Origin: Thuidium tamariscinum
Lineage: Eukaryota; Streptophyta; Bryopsida; Hypnales; Thuidiaceae
Direction of reading: 5' to 3'
DNA: 64,000 nt
Assembly: GCA_947034885.2 (NCBI GenBank)
Contig: OX344750.2
Location: 31,358,821-31,422,820 of the forward strand
Translations under genes and position numbers: made by a program
The notes under the pieces: model-generated
Databases searched by the model: none
What the model saw: only the letters and a program-made list of their open reading frames with translations
What the model was told of the DNA's origin: nothing
Shown: one piece after another, positions 50,890-63,360 of the stretch
Numbering within the stretch: position 1 is the stretch's first letter
Layout: the number at the start of each line of letters is the position of its first letter

Positions 50890-51621
50890 GCAAGATTTTT
50901 TTCACGGAGATAATCTATATTTTTTTAAAAGGCAGAATGATAGTACTGAAGTTACAAGTACGTTGTAGAATATCCTTATGTAAATATCTTTTGTGACTGA
51001 CGGTAGTTGGAGTATGGTGAGCAGGACTTGTCAATTGGACCTGCTACTAAAACTGAACAATCCACCACCATCGAAGAAAATGCGCAGCCTCCCAGGTTCA
51101 GCTTTCCTTCAGCTACATAAACTGAAAGTTTTTAATCCTCAACAAACATTGCAACAATCGAAAGGATAAACTCCAGACTTCAAAATCTCTACACAAATAT
51201 CACAAAACATCTCGGAATCTGAGTTCATCGTTCCCGCCAGTGTTTAAGAGTTCGTTGCTAGCATAGAACTTGATGAGACTGCAACTAGCTGAAGAACTGC
51301 TGTATATATCAACGTAACGACGTATCAAAAGTTCAAAACACAGTGGAAACTCAGAAGACAGTGAATTTGAATGCAACCGGAAACCAATGCAGATTGCAAG
51401 GCATCATAACTTAGATAAATGCTCCGTATCAACATGAATGATTCAAGCTCTCGAGTAAGCTCTCGAGTAAGCTCGAACCTTGCAATTGTCTCTACTTTCG
51501 ATCTCTATCTACTACTGGCAATTGATAAAAATTCCTTTGTCAGTTACATTCTGCACGCACGGAGGACTGGCATGCATCACTGACAGCTGACCGTCTCCCG
51601 TAGTCCAGCACCTAAACTCAA
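50890..51621 (+). other. Start of a normal-composition island; possible promoter
   Basis: GC content and CpG rise sharply here. TATA-like GTATATATC lies near 51303. A short direct repeat CTCTCGAGTAAG occurs twice at 51451-51475. No recognised coding exon. Confidence 0.35.
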
Positions 51622-51819
51622 ATGAAAAGCTCTTGCACATATATGCAGGGGCAGAAATGCAGAATAGTCATGATCGAGCTGGGGTGGAGTGGTACTAGCA
51701 AGCTCAGGCCGGAGGACACCGAATGGGAGTGCACGTACCAGTACTTGGGGAGCTGTAACGGACGCTGCAAACTTAGCCGGTATGTACTTACGGGCACTTG
51801 CCAATGCACCCGAAATTAA
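51622..51819 (+). CDS. Possible small cysteine-rich (defensin-like) peptide
   Basis: ATG 51622 to TAA 51817-51819, 65 aa. The C-terminal half carries a C-x6-C-x3-C-x10-C-x-C pattern (ECTYQYLGSCNGRC then LTGTCQC). The CxxxC and GTCxC elements recall the cysteine-stabilised alpha-beta motif of plant defensin-like peptides, although two of the usual eight cysteines are missing and no signal peptide is seen. An acceptor-like ATATGCAG just before 51649 could mean the real protein starts in an upstream exon encoding a signal peptide. Could also be chance. Confidence 0.28.
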   Translation: MKSSCTYMQGQKCRIVMIELGWSGTSKLRPEDTEWECTYQYLGSCNGRCKLSRYVLTGTCQCTRN

Positions 51820-53700
51820 CTGGCAATCTGTGGGGTGGCAACTGACAAGTTAAAGGGGAGGAGAGGAGAGAAGGGAAGAGGAGGGGAAGGGTCACCGGAG
51901 CAAAACTGATTAGTACTGATAAATCAATCAGGAAGTTCGATCGTGTGAGTGTAGCGGTACACTGTGACAAAAGAAACTCAAATGAACTCGGACCCATTGA
52001 TCAGTCGGATCGTAACTTAGCTTTTAAGTCAATGAATTTGAAGCTACTTTGTGTGCAGTCATGAATGAGCTTGTTTTGAAGCGAGTGATTCTTTAAGTTG
52101 TACCTCGATCGTAATTAACCTTTGCTCTTAATTTCGCGTTGTCACATCGTTTTGAGACCGTTGATTGAGTAACATTCCAGCAAAGAGCTAGGTTAATTAC
52201 ATATGTCTGATCATGTGAAAGTGAACCTAGCCTGGCTTGTACGGCAACGAAAATAACATTGACGTCACTGCTGTGACTCGGCATGACGTTTCTCACAGTG
52301 AGGCTCAACTTTCATGCTACTGAGTCCATGATTCGACTGTAAAGCAAAACAAACACCACCAAACTGTCCCGGAACTGCAACAGACTGGTTTTGAACTTGA
52401 TTCTGTCTTACCGACAACTGAGACAACCGAAGGCTCAAACAGGAAACCACGAAATAGGATAAGACAATGAATTAGAGAAGACCACGATGTGCAAAATCGG
52501 TCGTGAACTCGTAAGTTTGCGAGCACAAGACAATTTCATAGTCAAAAGTAAGGAAATTACAAAAGAAAGGAGTGAGAGGCACCGGGCTAGCTACTGATCA
52601 GTTTTACATGTGAAAATAGTAAAGAGTACTGGTACTGTCTTGTATATGCAATCTGCCGCTGGAAAATCTCTACGCTAGAGGCTTGATTCTGGAGCGACGT
52701 ATTGCCGGAGTTCGTCGCTACATTGATGTGCACCACTACACCGGCCGGGTACAAGCTCGCCATAGCTGCGGATCAAAAATTCAAGCATTGCGTCAGTGAT
52801 ACCAGACTCTCAAGCCTACTCCCAAGATTTCGTGACGTACGTCTAGCAAGAAATGGAAATCGAAGGCAGGGACAGCAGCAAATACGACAGAATTGTTACT
52901 GATGATATTCGAGCGGACAAAAACAAAATAAGCTCTGACTTCCATTCCATTCCACAGTAATCCATACCACCACACTCGCAGCATTCGCCACAAAGTGTCC
53001 TCGCCTGAAAGAAAGTCATTGCGGGATCACAGATCGGCCTTTCACAAGAAAGCACTCGCTACAGTAACAGTTTAACACTGGGAGTCGCATACCAAAGCAG
53101 CGGGATCAATCTCGCTACGGTAGCTGGCTCACCAACGTCAATTGATTACGGCCGAACCTTCAAGGTCGACAGGGCATCGCCTGTAATGAACACGTAAAAT
53201 GACAAGAGCTTTTTCCTCTCCGCCCAAGGCATCCAACAGCACACACCCGTCATCACTGCAACTCACAGCTAGCTGCTTTCCCTTATTTAGGGAAAACCCG
53301 CTTGCAAAGTCGCAATTGCAACAATAGGGTACTGATGATGTTGGAAGCCTTTGAGGGAGAAAAACAAACCCTTGTCTAGCTTGGCTTCTTCGTCTTCAAT
53401 TCTTCGCAACCATTCGGCCACACACTCTACTCACTCAATTAACCTCCCAGCTACTGAGATCGATTCCGCAAGAGAAGCCCATGACTCGGCGAGACTGGTA
53501 TGTCGACGAACGGACTCCAAACCAGCTACTGCTTTGGAGAAGAAACACGTACACAGACGCAGATACAAACAGAAGCTGTGGACTCGCCCACAGGCCGAAG
53601 CTCCCACACACAAGCTAGCTACCATTTCGACTCACGCATCGCTACCAGTGCATTTCGACAGCCCATCCCGGGCTACATCCATGCTGAAATCAAAAGTCTA
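51820..53700. other. Normal-composition island without recognised genes
   Basis: Short ORFs exist on both strands, but none shows a known domain and most start at non-ATG codons. The composition is that of host gene space, so a noncoding transcript, long UTR or unrecognised multi-exon gene is possible. Confidence 0.4.
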
Positions 53701-53730
53701 GCTCCGCCGGCAAGAACAGACGAAAACGTA

Positions 53731-54005
53731 CTATATATGCATCAGTCAGTGCCGCACTGGAGGCAGTGAGCGCGCAGACTAAAAGAAGCTTCGGAAACAG
53801 CTAGCTGCAGTGAAGAAGGAAGTGAAGTTGCAACCCAAGCCAGATGGAGTCCAAGATGGAGCCCAAGCCTGGAGCTAAGCTGAGTCCCAAGAGGAAGCCC
53901 ACTGCGAGTGCTGGCGAGTGTTGTGATGCAAAGAGAGCTGCTGCCGCGCGCTTATATACACAATTCCACCGGCCCAGGGCGGGCTGCCGAGACGTACGAG
54001 AGTAG
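53731..54005 (+). other. TATA box and short basic ORF (53 aa)
   Basis: TATATAT at 53732-53738 is followed about 110 bases later by ATG 53844, opening a 53-codon frame to TAG 54003-54005. The peptide starts MESKMEPKPGAKLSPKRKPT and is Lys/Arg-rich, with no known domain. On the opposite strand a second TATA-like box (TATATAAG, 53951-53958) points the other way, so the region may be a bidirectional or overlapping promoter. Confidence 0.25.
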
Positions 54006-54593
54006 GCTTTAGGGAAGTTATGGGAGTCAGCGAGGTGGGTACCGTAGAGTTCCCCCCCCCACGGACGGATTGTCTCGGGAACTCATTGGCCCACAGCCAA
54101 CTTTTCCCGATGGAAAACGGAAAACCAAAGCCAAAAGCGGCGGTCGTCCGATTCCCAATCTGCCCAAATTAAGATGGGTACCGCACATATTGCTTGCTTG
54201 CTTCCTTTGCACCACAAATTTTATTTATCATTTCTTTTCTTTTCTGTAATTTCGAAGCCAACTGAACACTGGCGAATTTTCCTTGAGTTTCTTGCGTTCG
54301 GGTGGGTGCGAGGGAAAGGAAAAGTGTGGATTGCGAAACGGACAGAGATGAAGGACGACCACGGCACGTATCCCAACGGCGAATTCGGTTGCATCGAAAC
54401 GGAAGGACCATCAACTGAAGTTCTCTGCAAAAAATTTGGAGGGAGTTGTGGAATTTGGATTTGCAGGCTCCGTCCAAGCCTCCAAGGCAGTGTGATTCTC
54501 CATTACTTCGGTTCTGGCGCCAGGTGCAAGCGCCAGGTGGGAGACCGGGCTTTCCGAAGAAATCATTGTCTTTGTCAGTAGGCTGATGTGGAG
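54006..54593. other. GC-richer flank with overlapping unrecognised ORFs
   Basis: A 135-codon plus-strand frame (ATG 54174 to 54581) overlaps a 171-codon minus-strand frame (54684 to 54169). Neither resembles a known protein, and at most one could be real. In ordinary composition ORFs of this length arise by chance. Confidence 0.25.
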
Positions 54594-56770
54594 GACCCAT
54601 TCTTGATACATGTGCCCATTCTAGACAATTGTGCCCATTCGAGCTTTGGAAGGAGCTAGGAATGGGCCCATTATGGATAGGCATTCAACCATTGTTTTTG
54701 AATAAATGATACATTAGGATGATTAGATCAAGGACGGGCGACGTAGTGGTAGTATTGCAATAAAGATGATAGTAGAAGGATTAAATGTTAAAGAGATGTT
54801 AAATACAAAAAATTTGAAGATGAAAAGGATGTTTTTGTAACAAAATTAAATATTTTGATGTGCATTGAAAGTTTGTCAAAAAAAATTCAACAACTTTCTA
54901 AAGATCTCTCAAATATGTGATGGTCAAAATTACACACAATCTCTCAAATTTCGTCATAAATGGGACAATATATGTATCAAGCTTTGAAGCCCTGGATGTG
55001 ACCAAAAAAACATTCTTTAATAAAATATTATCTATACAATCAAAAACACACATTTACATGGATACAAGTATTGTTCATTGTGGTGTAGAAGACCATGTAT
55101 CAAAGTTCTACAAATACAAAAATATAATAATGTAGTATATGAACTATGTTACTGTCACCCAGAGACACTACATGTCTTACATGCATGGACTCTGACGTAG
55201 TTGAAGACAAAGCTCTCAACTACGTAGGCTCCTACACCATACGTCTCACATGTATGAACTCTGATACAGTAGTTGAAGATAAAACTTCCAACCACACAAT
55301 TCCTTACACTACCTGTCTTACACGTATGAACTCTGACGTGGTTGAAGACAAAGCTTCCAACCACACAATCCCTTACACCGCCTGTCTTACACGCATGAAC
55401 TCTAACGTGAGTTGAAGACAAAACTCCCAACTACACAGTCCCTTGACAATCATGAACATTGGCACGCTTGAAGACAAAATACTTGCCAACTACAAAGTCC
55501 CTTCACTTCTTTTGTCATATGATCATACCTACCTCTCTCTAATTGTGAAATTGATGTGATACCACTTGTTTTACACGTATGAATTTTAACATGCTTCAAG
55601 ACAAAGTTCCCAACCACACAGTCCCCCCCCCCCCCCATTCATGAATGTTGGTGTACTTCAAAACAAAATACCTGACTAAATGGTTCCTTCACTTCTTTTA
55701 CCATGTGATCATACCCACCTTGCTTTATTTGTGAAAGTGATGTAATAGCACTTGTGCATCACTTGTAAACTCTAATGCACTTGAAGACAAAGCTCTCAAC
55801 CACACAGTCCTCTCACATTTGTGAAAGCTGGCACACCTTAAGACAAAATACTTGTGACTACAAGGTCCCTTCACTAACTTCTTTTGCCATGTGATCATAT
55901 CCACTTCACTCTAAATGTGAAAGTGATGTAATACCACATCCTTATTTCGCACATATTAACTTTCACACACTTGAAGACAAAGCTACCAACTACACAATTC
56001 ATATACATTTTCAAAAATTGGTTCATTTGACTACAAAGCAATTATCTATACACTAGTCAATTCACAATCATAAATATTGGTACACTTGAAGACAAAGCTC
56101 CCAAGTGCACAGTCTACTTACATTTTCAAAAGTTAGCTCATTTGACTATAAAGTAGTTGTCTATACACTAATTAGTTCACTATCATAAATATTGGTACAC
56201 TTGAAGACAAATTACTTAAAAGCAAGGTCACTTCACTTTACTTTTGCGATGCAATCATGGCCACCTCACCCTAATTGTCAAGTGATGTAACACTATTTGT
56301 AACACAAGTTGATTTTAGGTAACAAAATCTTATGATGAGAAAACATATTTTTGAAATGCTAAAAGTTTGACTATAATCTTGTCTTTCTACTACCAAAACT
56401 TTCACCAATTTGATCATTTTCAATTTATTTGAGTGTTTTCTATACAATTCACTTTCTTTCATATTCAAAACATTTTTGATAATGACCATTGGTTATATAC
56501 AATATAGTAAAGCCATGGGGCACACTTCATGAAAAAGCACTAGAATGCACATTTCCATTGTGCCTTTAAATATTCATGTTTAAAACACTAAATAACATCA
56601 CTAACATATCTACACAAAAGTCCTCAAATATACCATTATTTCAATACAAATTGGAATACAATGAAACATCACCAATAATCATTGATCAATCATGATAAGC
56701 AATACATATATAAGACCAATTGCCTAGATATCCCTTGTGTTCACAATTATTGAAAAAACACAAATTGAGC
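54594..56770. repeat. Dispersed minisatellite-bearing repeat, copy B
   Basis: The head (54594-54985; GCCCATTCTAGACAATT and CTCTCAAATATG) resembles 62320-62720. The array 55088-56290 starts with four units of about 69-70 bases around GAAGACAAAGCTTCCAACCA and continues with longer units like those of copy A. The tail (56299-56770) matches 47590-47990 and 63000-63360. A poly-C run occurs at 55622-55637. The 69-base period is a multiple of three and creates an artefactual repetitive 89-codon ORF. Confidence 0.7.
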
Positions 56771-58939
56771 ATGTTCTAACTTCTAAGAAACACTTGATAG
56801 TTTGGATTCAAAACAACCTTTCTTAGTGAACATTGAAACTTTTGGGATCAATTTTTTAATGAAATAAAATACAAGATAATTAGTACAACATTGAAAATAT
56901 CATGTCTCTAAGATTTCAAAACTAGAAAAGTTTATCTCTAAATGTGGTGCACAAAAAAGCAAGATGGAATAATTTAAAAATATACACTTTGATGATTGAT
57001 TTTTGGATACAGTAAAAATATACAAAAACTCAAGAAACAAACTTTTTCTTAATAACTTGAAGATCTTCCTTCTCCACCAATTTTATCTCTACAAAGAAAA
57101 TTGTACCCACCTCATTTGTACAAATGTAGTGCACTTTGAACACATGTGGAAGGTGGATGGTTTATAATTTTTATTTAAATTCTTTAAAATCTTGTAAAAA
57201 TTTAATAAAATTCTTCACATTCTTGACCAATTTTGAGCTTCAAATGTTTTTTGGGGGATCAAAATTAGTACTAAATCCCCCCAAAACAACCAAGGTAGAC
57301 ATTCAATTGGGGGATATTAAAAAAAAAATCAAAATTAATGAAAAAGATTTTCAAATGTTTAAAACTACAACATGCACCTTTGTTTCAAATTTTAGAAAAA
57401 AATAGACATATGATGCAAAAGTTATAAGCAAAAATACACCTCTCCAAGGCCAAAGGGACAAAAAAATTAGACAAGTATATCTTGCAGGGAGAATTGACCC
57501 CCTTGCTCATCAACTCAGATAAAATTCTGTAATTTTTTTATTTTTCACACAAATTTGTTTTCGCAAATTTTGAATTCATATTTGCGATCAGAGACCCCAA
57601 ATTATCTAGGGGGTGATGAAAGTAGGGGTGATCATAGCCCAAACTAGGGGGCTTTTTGTTTTGATTGTAGCTCTGGTAAAACATGGTAAGGCTGAGTGAG
57701 GGTGCCAATCCACCCGGATCATCTTGCAATCACCCTTTTACAAAGTTTCCTCTCTAATAGACATATGTAGTTTTAACAAAACTTGTTGTACACCTTGGAG
57801 ACTTCATGTGAAAAATGTCTTGATTCTTTTGAAATGTGTATAGTTGGAAGTTTGAAGTTGTTAAATTTGAATTTGAATGCTCTATCCAATTATCATTGTT
57901 CCATTATTTTCTTGCACACATGGAAGACCAATGTTTTGGATGACACATGGAGCAAAAGTAGAAATATCCATTACTGATAATTTGCCTTTTCCAATAATGA
58001 TTACCCATTTTAGATTATATTGTTTATTTTTGGTATTGAACTCATCTCATCTGGCCTCACATTTGGCTAGAAATGGTAGAAATGTATTGAACTATTATTT
58101 TTAAATAAATGATGTTTGATACATGATAGAAAGGTTAATAAATTAAATAATGGGTATAGTTAGTATAGTAGAGATAATTTTAGATGTTGGAATTAAATTG
58201 CAAGGAGAGGTTGGACAAGACTTCTAATAGAAATCTTGGTGTGCTATAAAGTTTTCTCTATAGAAATCCAACAAATTGTAGACAAATTGTCATATATTAG
58301 ATGCCTCAATTACAAATCATCTTAATTTTTTCTATGAGATGTATATGAATCAAACAATCTAGCACCTATTCTTCTTTAGAAATTATTTTTCTATAAACTA
58401 CCTTCTTTGCAACCTAAATTACATATGTAGGGATACATGCCCTCTTGGGGAGGTGACTTTCCCTTATATTTTCCAACCACATGTGTTAACCACATCTTTG
58501 ATTGGAAGCTATTTACCTAATAGTTATGATTTTATGGGACCCTTTTAGTAGAAAAGAATCTACTTAAGCACCTTATCAATAATTATAAATGAAAGTTTAG
58601 CTTAATTTTTGGAACTCTATGGTACTTATGAACTTTGAGAATTTAGTTTTGCTTGACAATGAAGGATTTTAGGATGAATGTTTGGTGTGAAAACATGCAA
58701 CATACAAAAAAATTTTAATCAAATTCAAAAGCAACATGAAACAAACAATAATTGATTAACCGTTTCACTTTTAACATCTTGAATGACTAGATTTGATTTG
58801 AAGTGTTTTTTCTATAATTAAAAATATTTAGATGAAGTTGCACTTGAAGTGATCCTTTGATGAATTAAGTTGTCTATCTTTGTTTGTAGTTAGATTTACA
58901 TTTAACACATCTTGTTGATTTAAAGTCAAGTGAGGTTAA
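56771..58939. repeat. AT-rich repeat-derived DNA
   Basis: Holds a partial TGCAAGAA-family copy (57236-57490) and a second end-like CATCTTGCAATCACCC at 57720. The segment 58270-58380 matches 48215-48310. No gene recognised. Confidence 0.5.
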
Positions 58940-59863
58940 CCCCAAAGGACCAAGGCCTTTTTGGCCAAAATTAAAATGCGCTTAGAACTACCACTTCTAT
59001 TTTAAAGAATAAAAAATTTGAGTTTTTTTTCACATCTAACCTTAGGATCTTATACCTTATGAAAATGAGAGTGTTTGAGAAAATTTCAAAATTTTTGACC
59101 ACTTAGATTGCAAGATATCTTTGTTTAAAAAGAAAAAGAAAGTCTTTCAATACATTGCGGGACTTAATTATTTGACTTTGAACCTTGTTAACTTTAATTT
59201 TTTGCACTATATATTTTTGAGCTTTAAATAAAATTTATGGTGGAAAATTGAGTTGAGAGTCTAAAAAGAAGAAGAAAATATTTATAAACTTAATTTTTAT
59301 TCTTCAAAAAATTGTTGACTAGAAGTAGGTGTAAGATAGAAGGGAAATCTGAATTATTAATATCTCAAAGATAGAATTAAAATGCACTAACACCAATGGT
59401 GATATTATTATAGACAACAAAAAAAAACCTGTGGAACTTTTTTTCTTGAAAACTGTAAAAATTGCATTAAGAAATGAATTCTATAAGTATTGTTTTCAAG
59501 AAGACAATTGAACTATCCAAAAAACAAGATTGTCTATAACTTTCTCATTATAAATTCAAATGGAATGAATCAATACCTTCTATGTAGAAAAAATACAATC
59601 TATGAAATTCTAATTTTTCTTAAAACTCAAATTTTAAAAAAAAATTGGATTACCCCCTTTCCCCTATTTTGAGTTTATTTGAGCATAACTTTTGTTTCTG
59701 AGCATTGATTGGAAAAAAATGACATTCCCACAAAACTAATCAATTTTTCTATCTACAAATAAATTTTTAAGAAATCAAATTAAAAAATTGAGACCATAGG
59801 TACCTACTCAAAATCCCATTTGTCCCCTGGAGCCTAGAGGAACAATGGTCTTTTAGAGGTTAA
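58936..59863. mobile_element. piggyBac-like nonautonomous element, 920 bp
   Basis: TTAA at 58936-58939 and 59860-59863 flanks ends CCCCAAAGGACCAAGG and (inverted) CCTCTAAAAGACCATTG, which are similar but degenerate. The size matches the element at 42380-43293. No transposase ORF. Confidence 0.5.
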
Positions 59864-61789
59864 ATTTAATATAGATCATTTTTATAGCTAAATTTGTGAT
59901 TCAAAATAAGGAAGTAGAAGGTACTAGAATACACTAAAAAATCATCTTTGTTGATTTATTTTTAACATATCCTCTTATATAAAAAATGAATATCACCTTA
60001 ATTAGGAAATATCCACTACTATCTATTGTACATACAAATTCAAAGAAGCTGCTAAAAAAACTTGAATGAAAACCATGTAGTTGCTAGGAAGTGCATTAAT
60101 TGTTGAACTATCCATCAACAAAATGACTATTTTTTGGCAATAGTGGTATTAGGGGCTAATTTCATCCATGTATTATATTAATCTTTTAGTGGTCAAGCAA
60201 ACACATTGTGATCATTTTAGTGTCCAAAATGAAAATAATATAAAATGTGAAGAATTGGAACTCATATTTTTAAATTTAGATTATGCCATTCATAGTATAC
60301 AATTATTATAAGAAAAGAAAATGTAGGGTTTTCCAACTATCAAAATACTTGTGAAAGAAACATAAACATACTAAACAAATTTGAAAACATAACAAATATT
60401 TACAAATACAACTAACTTACTATGCTATATTTTTTGGATACTTGAAAGTTTGTTATCTTCATTTGCTTGTTTGAATTGTGTTTTATTGTTCATGTTTTAG
60501 CAATATATGTGTTCTAATCTTGATCAATGTTTTGACTCTTTTCAACATTTAAAATTTTAATATAAACTATACATGCCTTTAGAAATTACTTTCATTCATA
60601 AACTTCACAATAATTATGTGTGAGAGTGATACATCTAAGATTGCTAAATATTTTTTATAATACTTTTAAAATTTGACCAAATTTCTATTTAATTGAAGAG
60701 TCACTCTTGCTTATAAACTTTATAATACTTAGTATGTGAATTTGTTCTTAATTTGAAAGGTTCTAAATCACTTTACTTTTATTTTTGAAAATTTTACTCA
60801 AATATCACCCTCACATATAATCCAATTGTATAGAAGTCTATTTTTGATATGAAAGAATGCAACATTGCATAATATCCTTGGTTGTTACTATACTTTTTAT
60901 CTTTAAAATTGAACCAAGATTCTGTTTGATTCAAAAGTCATTATCATTTATAAACTTCAACTTATATATGTATGAGTCTATAATTCTTGATATAAAAATT
61001 TATAGCATTGCTTAATCAATTAATCTCTCTACTCATCATTTTATTTTATTTTTGAAAATTGAACCAAAATTCTACTTAATTCAAAAGTCACTCTTATTTA
61101 AAAACTTTACAACTAATTATTTGTAAATCTTCTATTCTTAATGTAAATGGTGGTGATGATATCAAATATTGATAAATTTCTTTAGTTTTATTTTGAATTT
61201 TAACTAAAGTCTTTTTTAATTCTATAGGCACACATCTTCAAAATTCTCATGTTTGAGTGTGCATAATCTACTTCAAGTACACATTGTGATCTTTCAATTC
61301 CACCATAAAATGATTCTCTCATTTTAACAAAATACTCCTACTCCAATTGAGAATACAATTATATAGTTGATTTCTACTTCAATCCATTTTATTTTGTTGG
61401 TATCAATCTTGAAAGTAAAGTGCACAAAATCTACTACATCTAGCTACAATATGCAAAGTGTTAAATGGTTAAAACATATTATATTTCATTCCTCTATTAG
61501 AAAGATTGGGAATTATATTCATCCTAAAAAAAAATTTCGTTCTTTAATTTTATTCATACTAATTTCTATCTACTTTTACTAAAAATCAAGACATTTTTTA
61601 ATATCCTATATTATATGTAATGATGTTTCAAGAATTAAATTTAGACTAAAGTGGATCAAAATCATCTATAAATTTTTCCTCCAATGAATAAAATGCACCC
61701 TATAGTTTAACTCACGTGGTTTTCTACTTTTTGAAGAGTAACCTTTTTGAGCATGTGCTCCTAGTTCTAGTATATGCAATTGCATATCA
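59864..61789. other. AT-rich intergenic DNA, nothing recognised
   Basis: Extremely AT-rich, with weakly repetitive stretches (AAAATTGAACCAAAATTCT-like motifs around 60780-61190) that may be decayed tandem units of about 150-180 bases. Confidence 0.4.
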
Positions 61790-63360
61790 AAGCTCTAAAA
61801 CACAAAAAATAAAATAATAACATAGTACATGAATTACATGAATTCATGAACTATATTTTTGTTTGATTACCACTTCTTCTATGGCTCATAAAAATTGAAG
61901 TTCTTAAAGACAAAGCTTATACCAAACCACACAATCCCCTTACACTCATAAATACTCATGCTCTTGAAGACAAGGTACCTAGCTACTTGGTGTATTTATG
62001 GCTTTCATCTTGTGATTGTATCCACCTAATTTTGATTGTAAAAGCAACAAAACAATTTGTCATAATAAAACAATTTGTCATGATAAAACAACTATCTTTT
62101 AGCTAGAAAATTATCTCTGAGTGCCGAATGCACTTCTAATTTAAAAATTGTAAATTTTGACTTGAATATTGTCTTCTTACTACCAAATTTTCCATTTATT
62201 TGACTATTATTGATATATTTTCAATCTATTTGAGTGATTTTGGAAGACATGTTGTTTTCAAGAAATAATTGTTAATAGGCTTATTTACAACAAAGGTAGG
62301 AAGATCCATTCTTTGCATTGTTCCCTTTCTAGATATTTTGCCCATTTTAGACAATTTTGAGCATTCTAAATACTTCTTCCACTCCAAATAGGTGAAATAG
62401 CTAAAGATGGGTCTATTATTAATATATAATCAAATACCTTTTTTGAATAAAAAATATTTTGAAGACAATGGTATGATTGGTTCAATGATAGATAAGGTAG
62501 TATTAGTGTACTAGGGGAGATGATTGTAGAAAAATAAAATGGCAAAGAGATGTGAAATAAGAACTTTTAGAAGCTATAAAAGTATGTTTGTAGACAAAAT
62601 TAGATTTTCTTTTTTACTTGTAATAAAGGCTCTTTTTGAGGAATACAAATAAGTTTTTCAAAAACTCTCAAATATGACATGTTCAAATTACAAAAACCAT
62701 CAAACTTTATTATTCATTGTATATGGGTCAAACACCCAAATTGCAAGCATTTAATTCAACAAAAACCTAAACCATGGAAATACATGATTATATTTGTTGT
62801 TAACTAGAGGGGCATAAAATTGTAAGTCAAAAGCTTTAAAAATACAAAACATAATAATACAATCTATGAACTATAATATTGTCAAATATAGACATTGTTT
62901 GCCTCTTGAGAATCATGAATGTTAATACACTTAAAGACATAGTTTGCCATATGATCATGCCTGCTTTTCTCTCATTTTAAAAATAAAGCAACATTATGTC
63001 ATGGAAAATAAACTTTTTCAGGTGAAAAATATGTCTTTTGAAATCTTACAATTTGACTAAAATCTTGTCTCAACTTCTCAAAAATATACATTGCTTGACC
63101 ATTTTTAGTTGATTGGAGTATTTTTTCATCTAACTTACTTCCTTTCATCTAGTTTCAAATACAAACCATATTAAATGATAGCAAATCTTGCTACAATAAA
63201 AAAAAATTGAACAAAATGCATGGTTGCACATTTGAAGGGAAAACACTTGATTACAAGGGCCCATCATGACTTTTTTTATGTTTCAAATAATGAACAACAT
63301 TGACAACATAGCTAATAAAGACTTTTGATATACATTGTTATATAAATACAAATTGGAAGA
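61790..63360. repeat. Dispersed minisatellite-bearing repeat, copies C and D
   Basis: Array remnant 61890-62060 (AAGACAAAGCTTATACC, CCACACAATCCCC), tail 62100-62260, head-like segment 62320-62720, second array remnant 62880-62990 and second tail 63000-63360. The motif order is as in copies A and B but with fewer units. No coding capacity. Confidence 0.6.

Noticed and set aside
52843-53055. Minus-strand frame with CGECCECGG, resembling part of a snakin/GASA cysteine cluster
   Set aside because: The following VPPGT-type core and the remaining cysteines of GASA proteins are absent, so the likeness is judged fortuitous.
54169-54684. Overlapping 135- and 171-codon ORFs on opposite strands called as genes
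   Set aside because: No recognisable domain, mutual overlap, and part of the longer frame lies in the head of a dispersed repeat. Kept only as a low-confidence note.
55146-55430. Repetitive ORFs on both strands (about 89-91 codons) with VVEDKASNHT-like repeats
   Set aside because: They arise from a 69-70 base tandem repeat that is almost a multiple of three; both strands are open for the same reason, and other copies of the repeat are not open.
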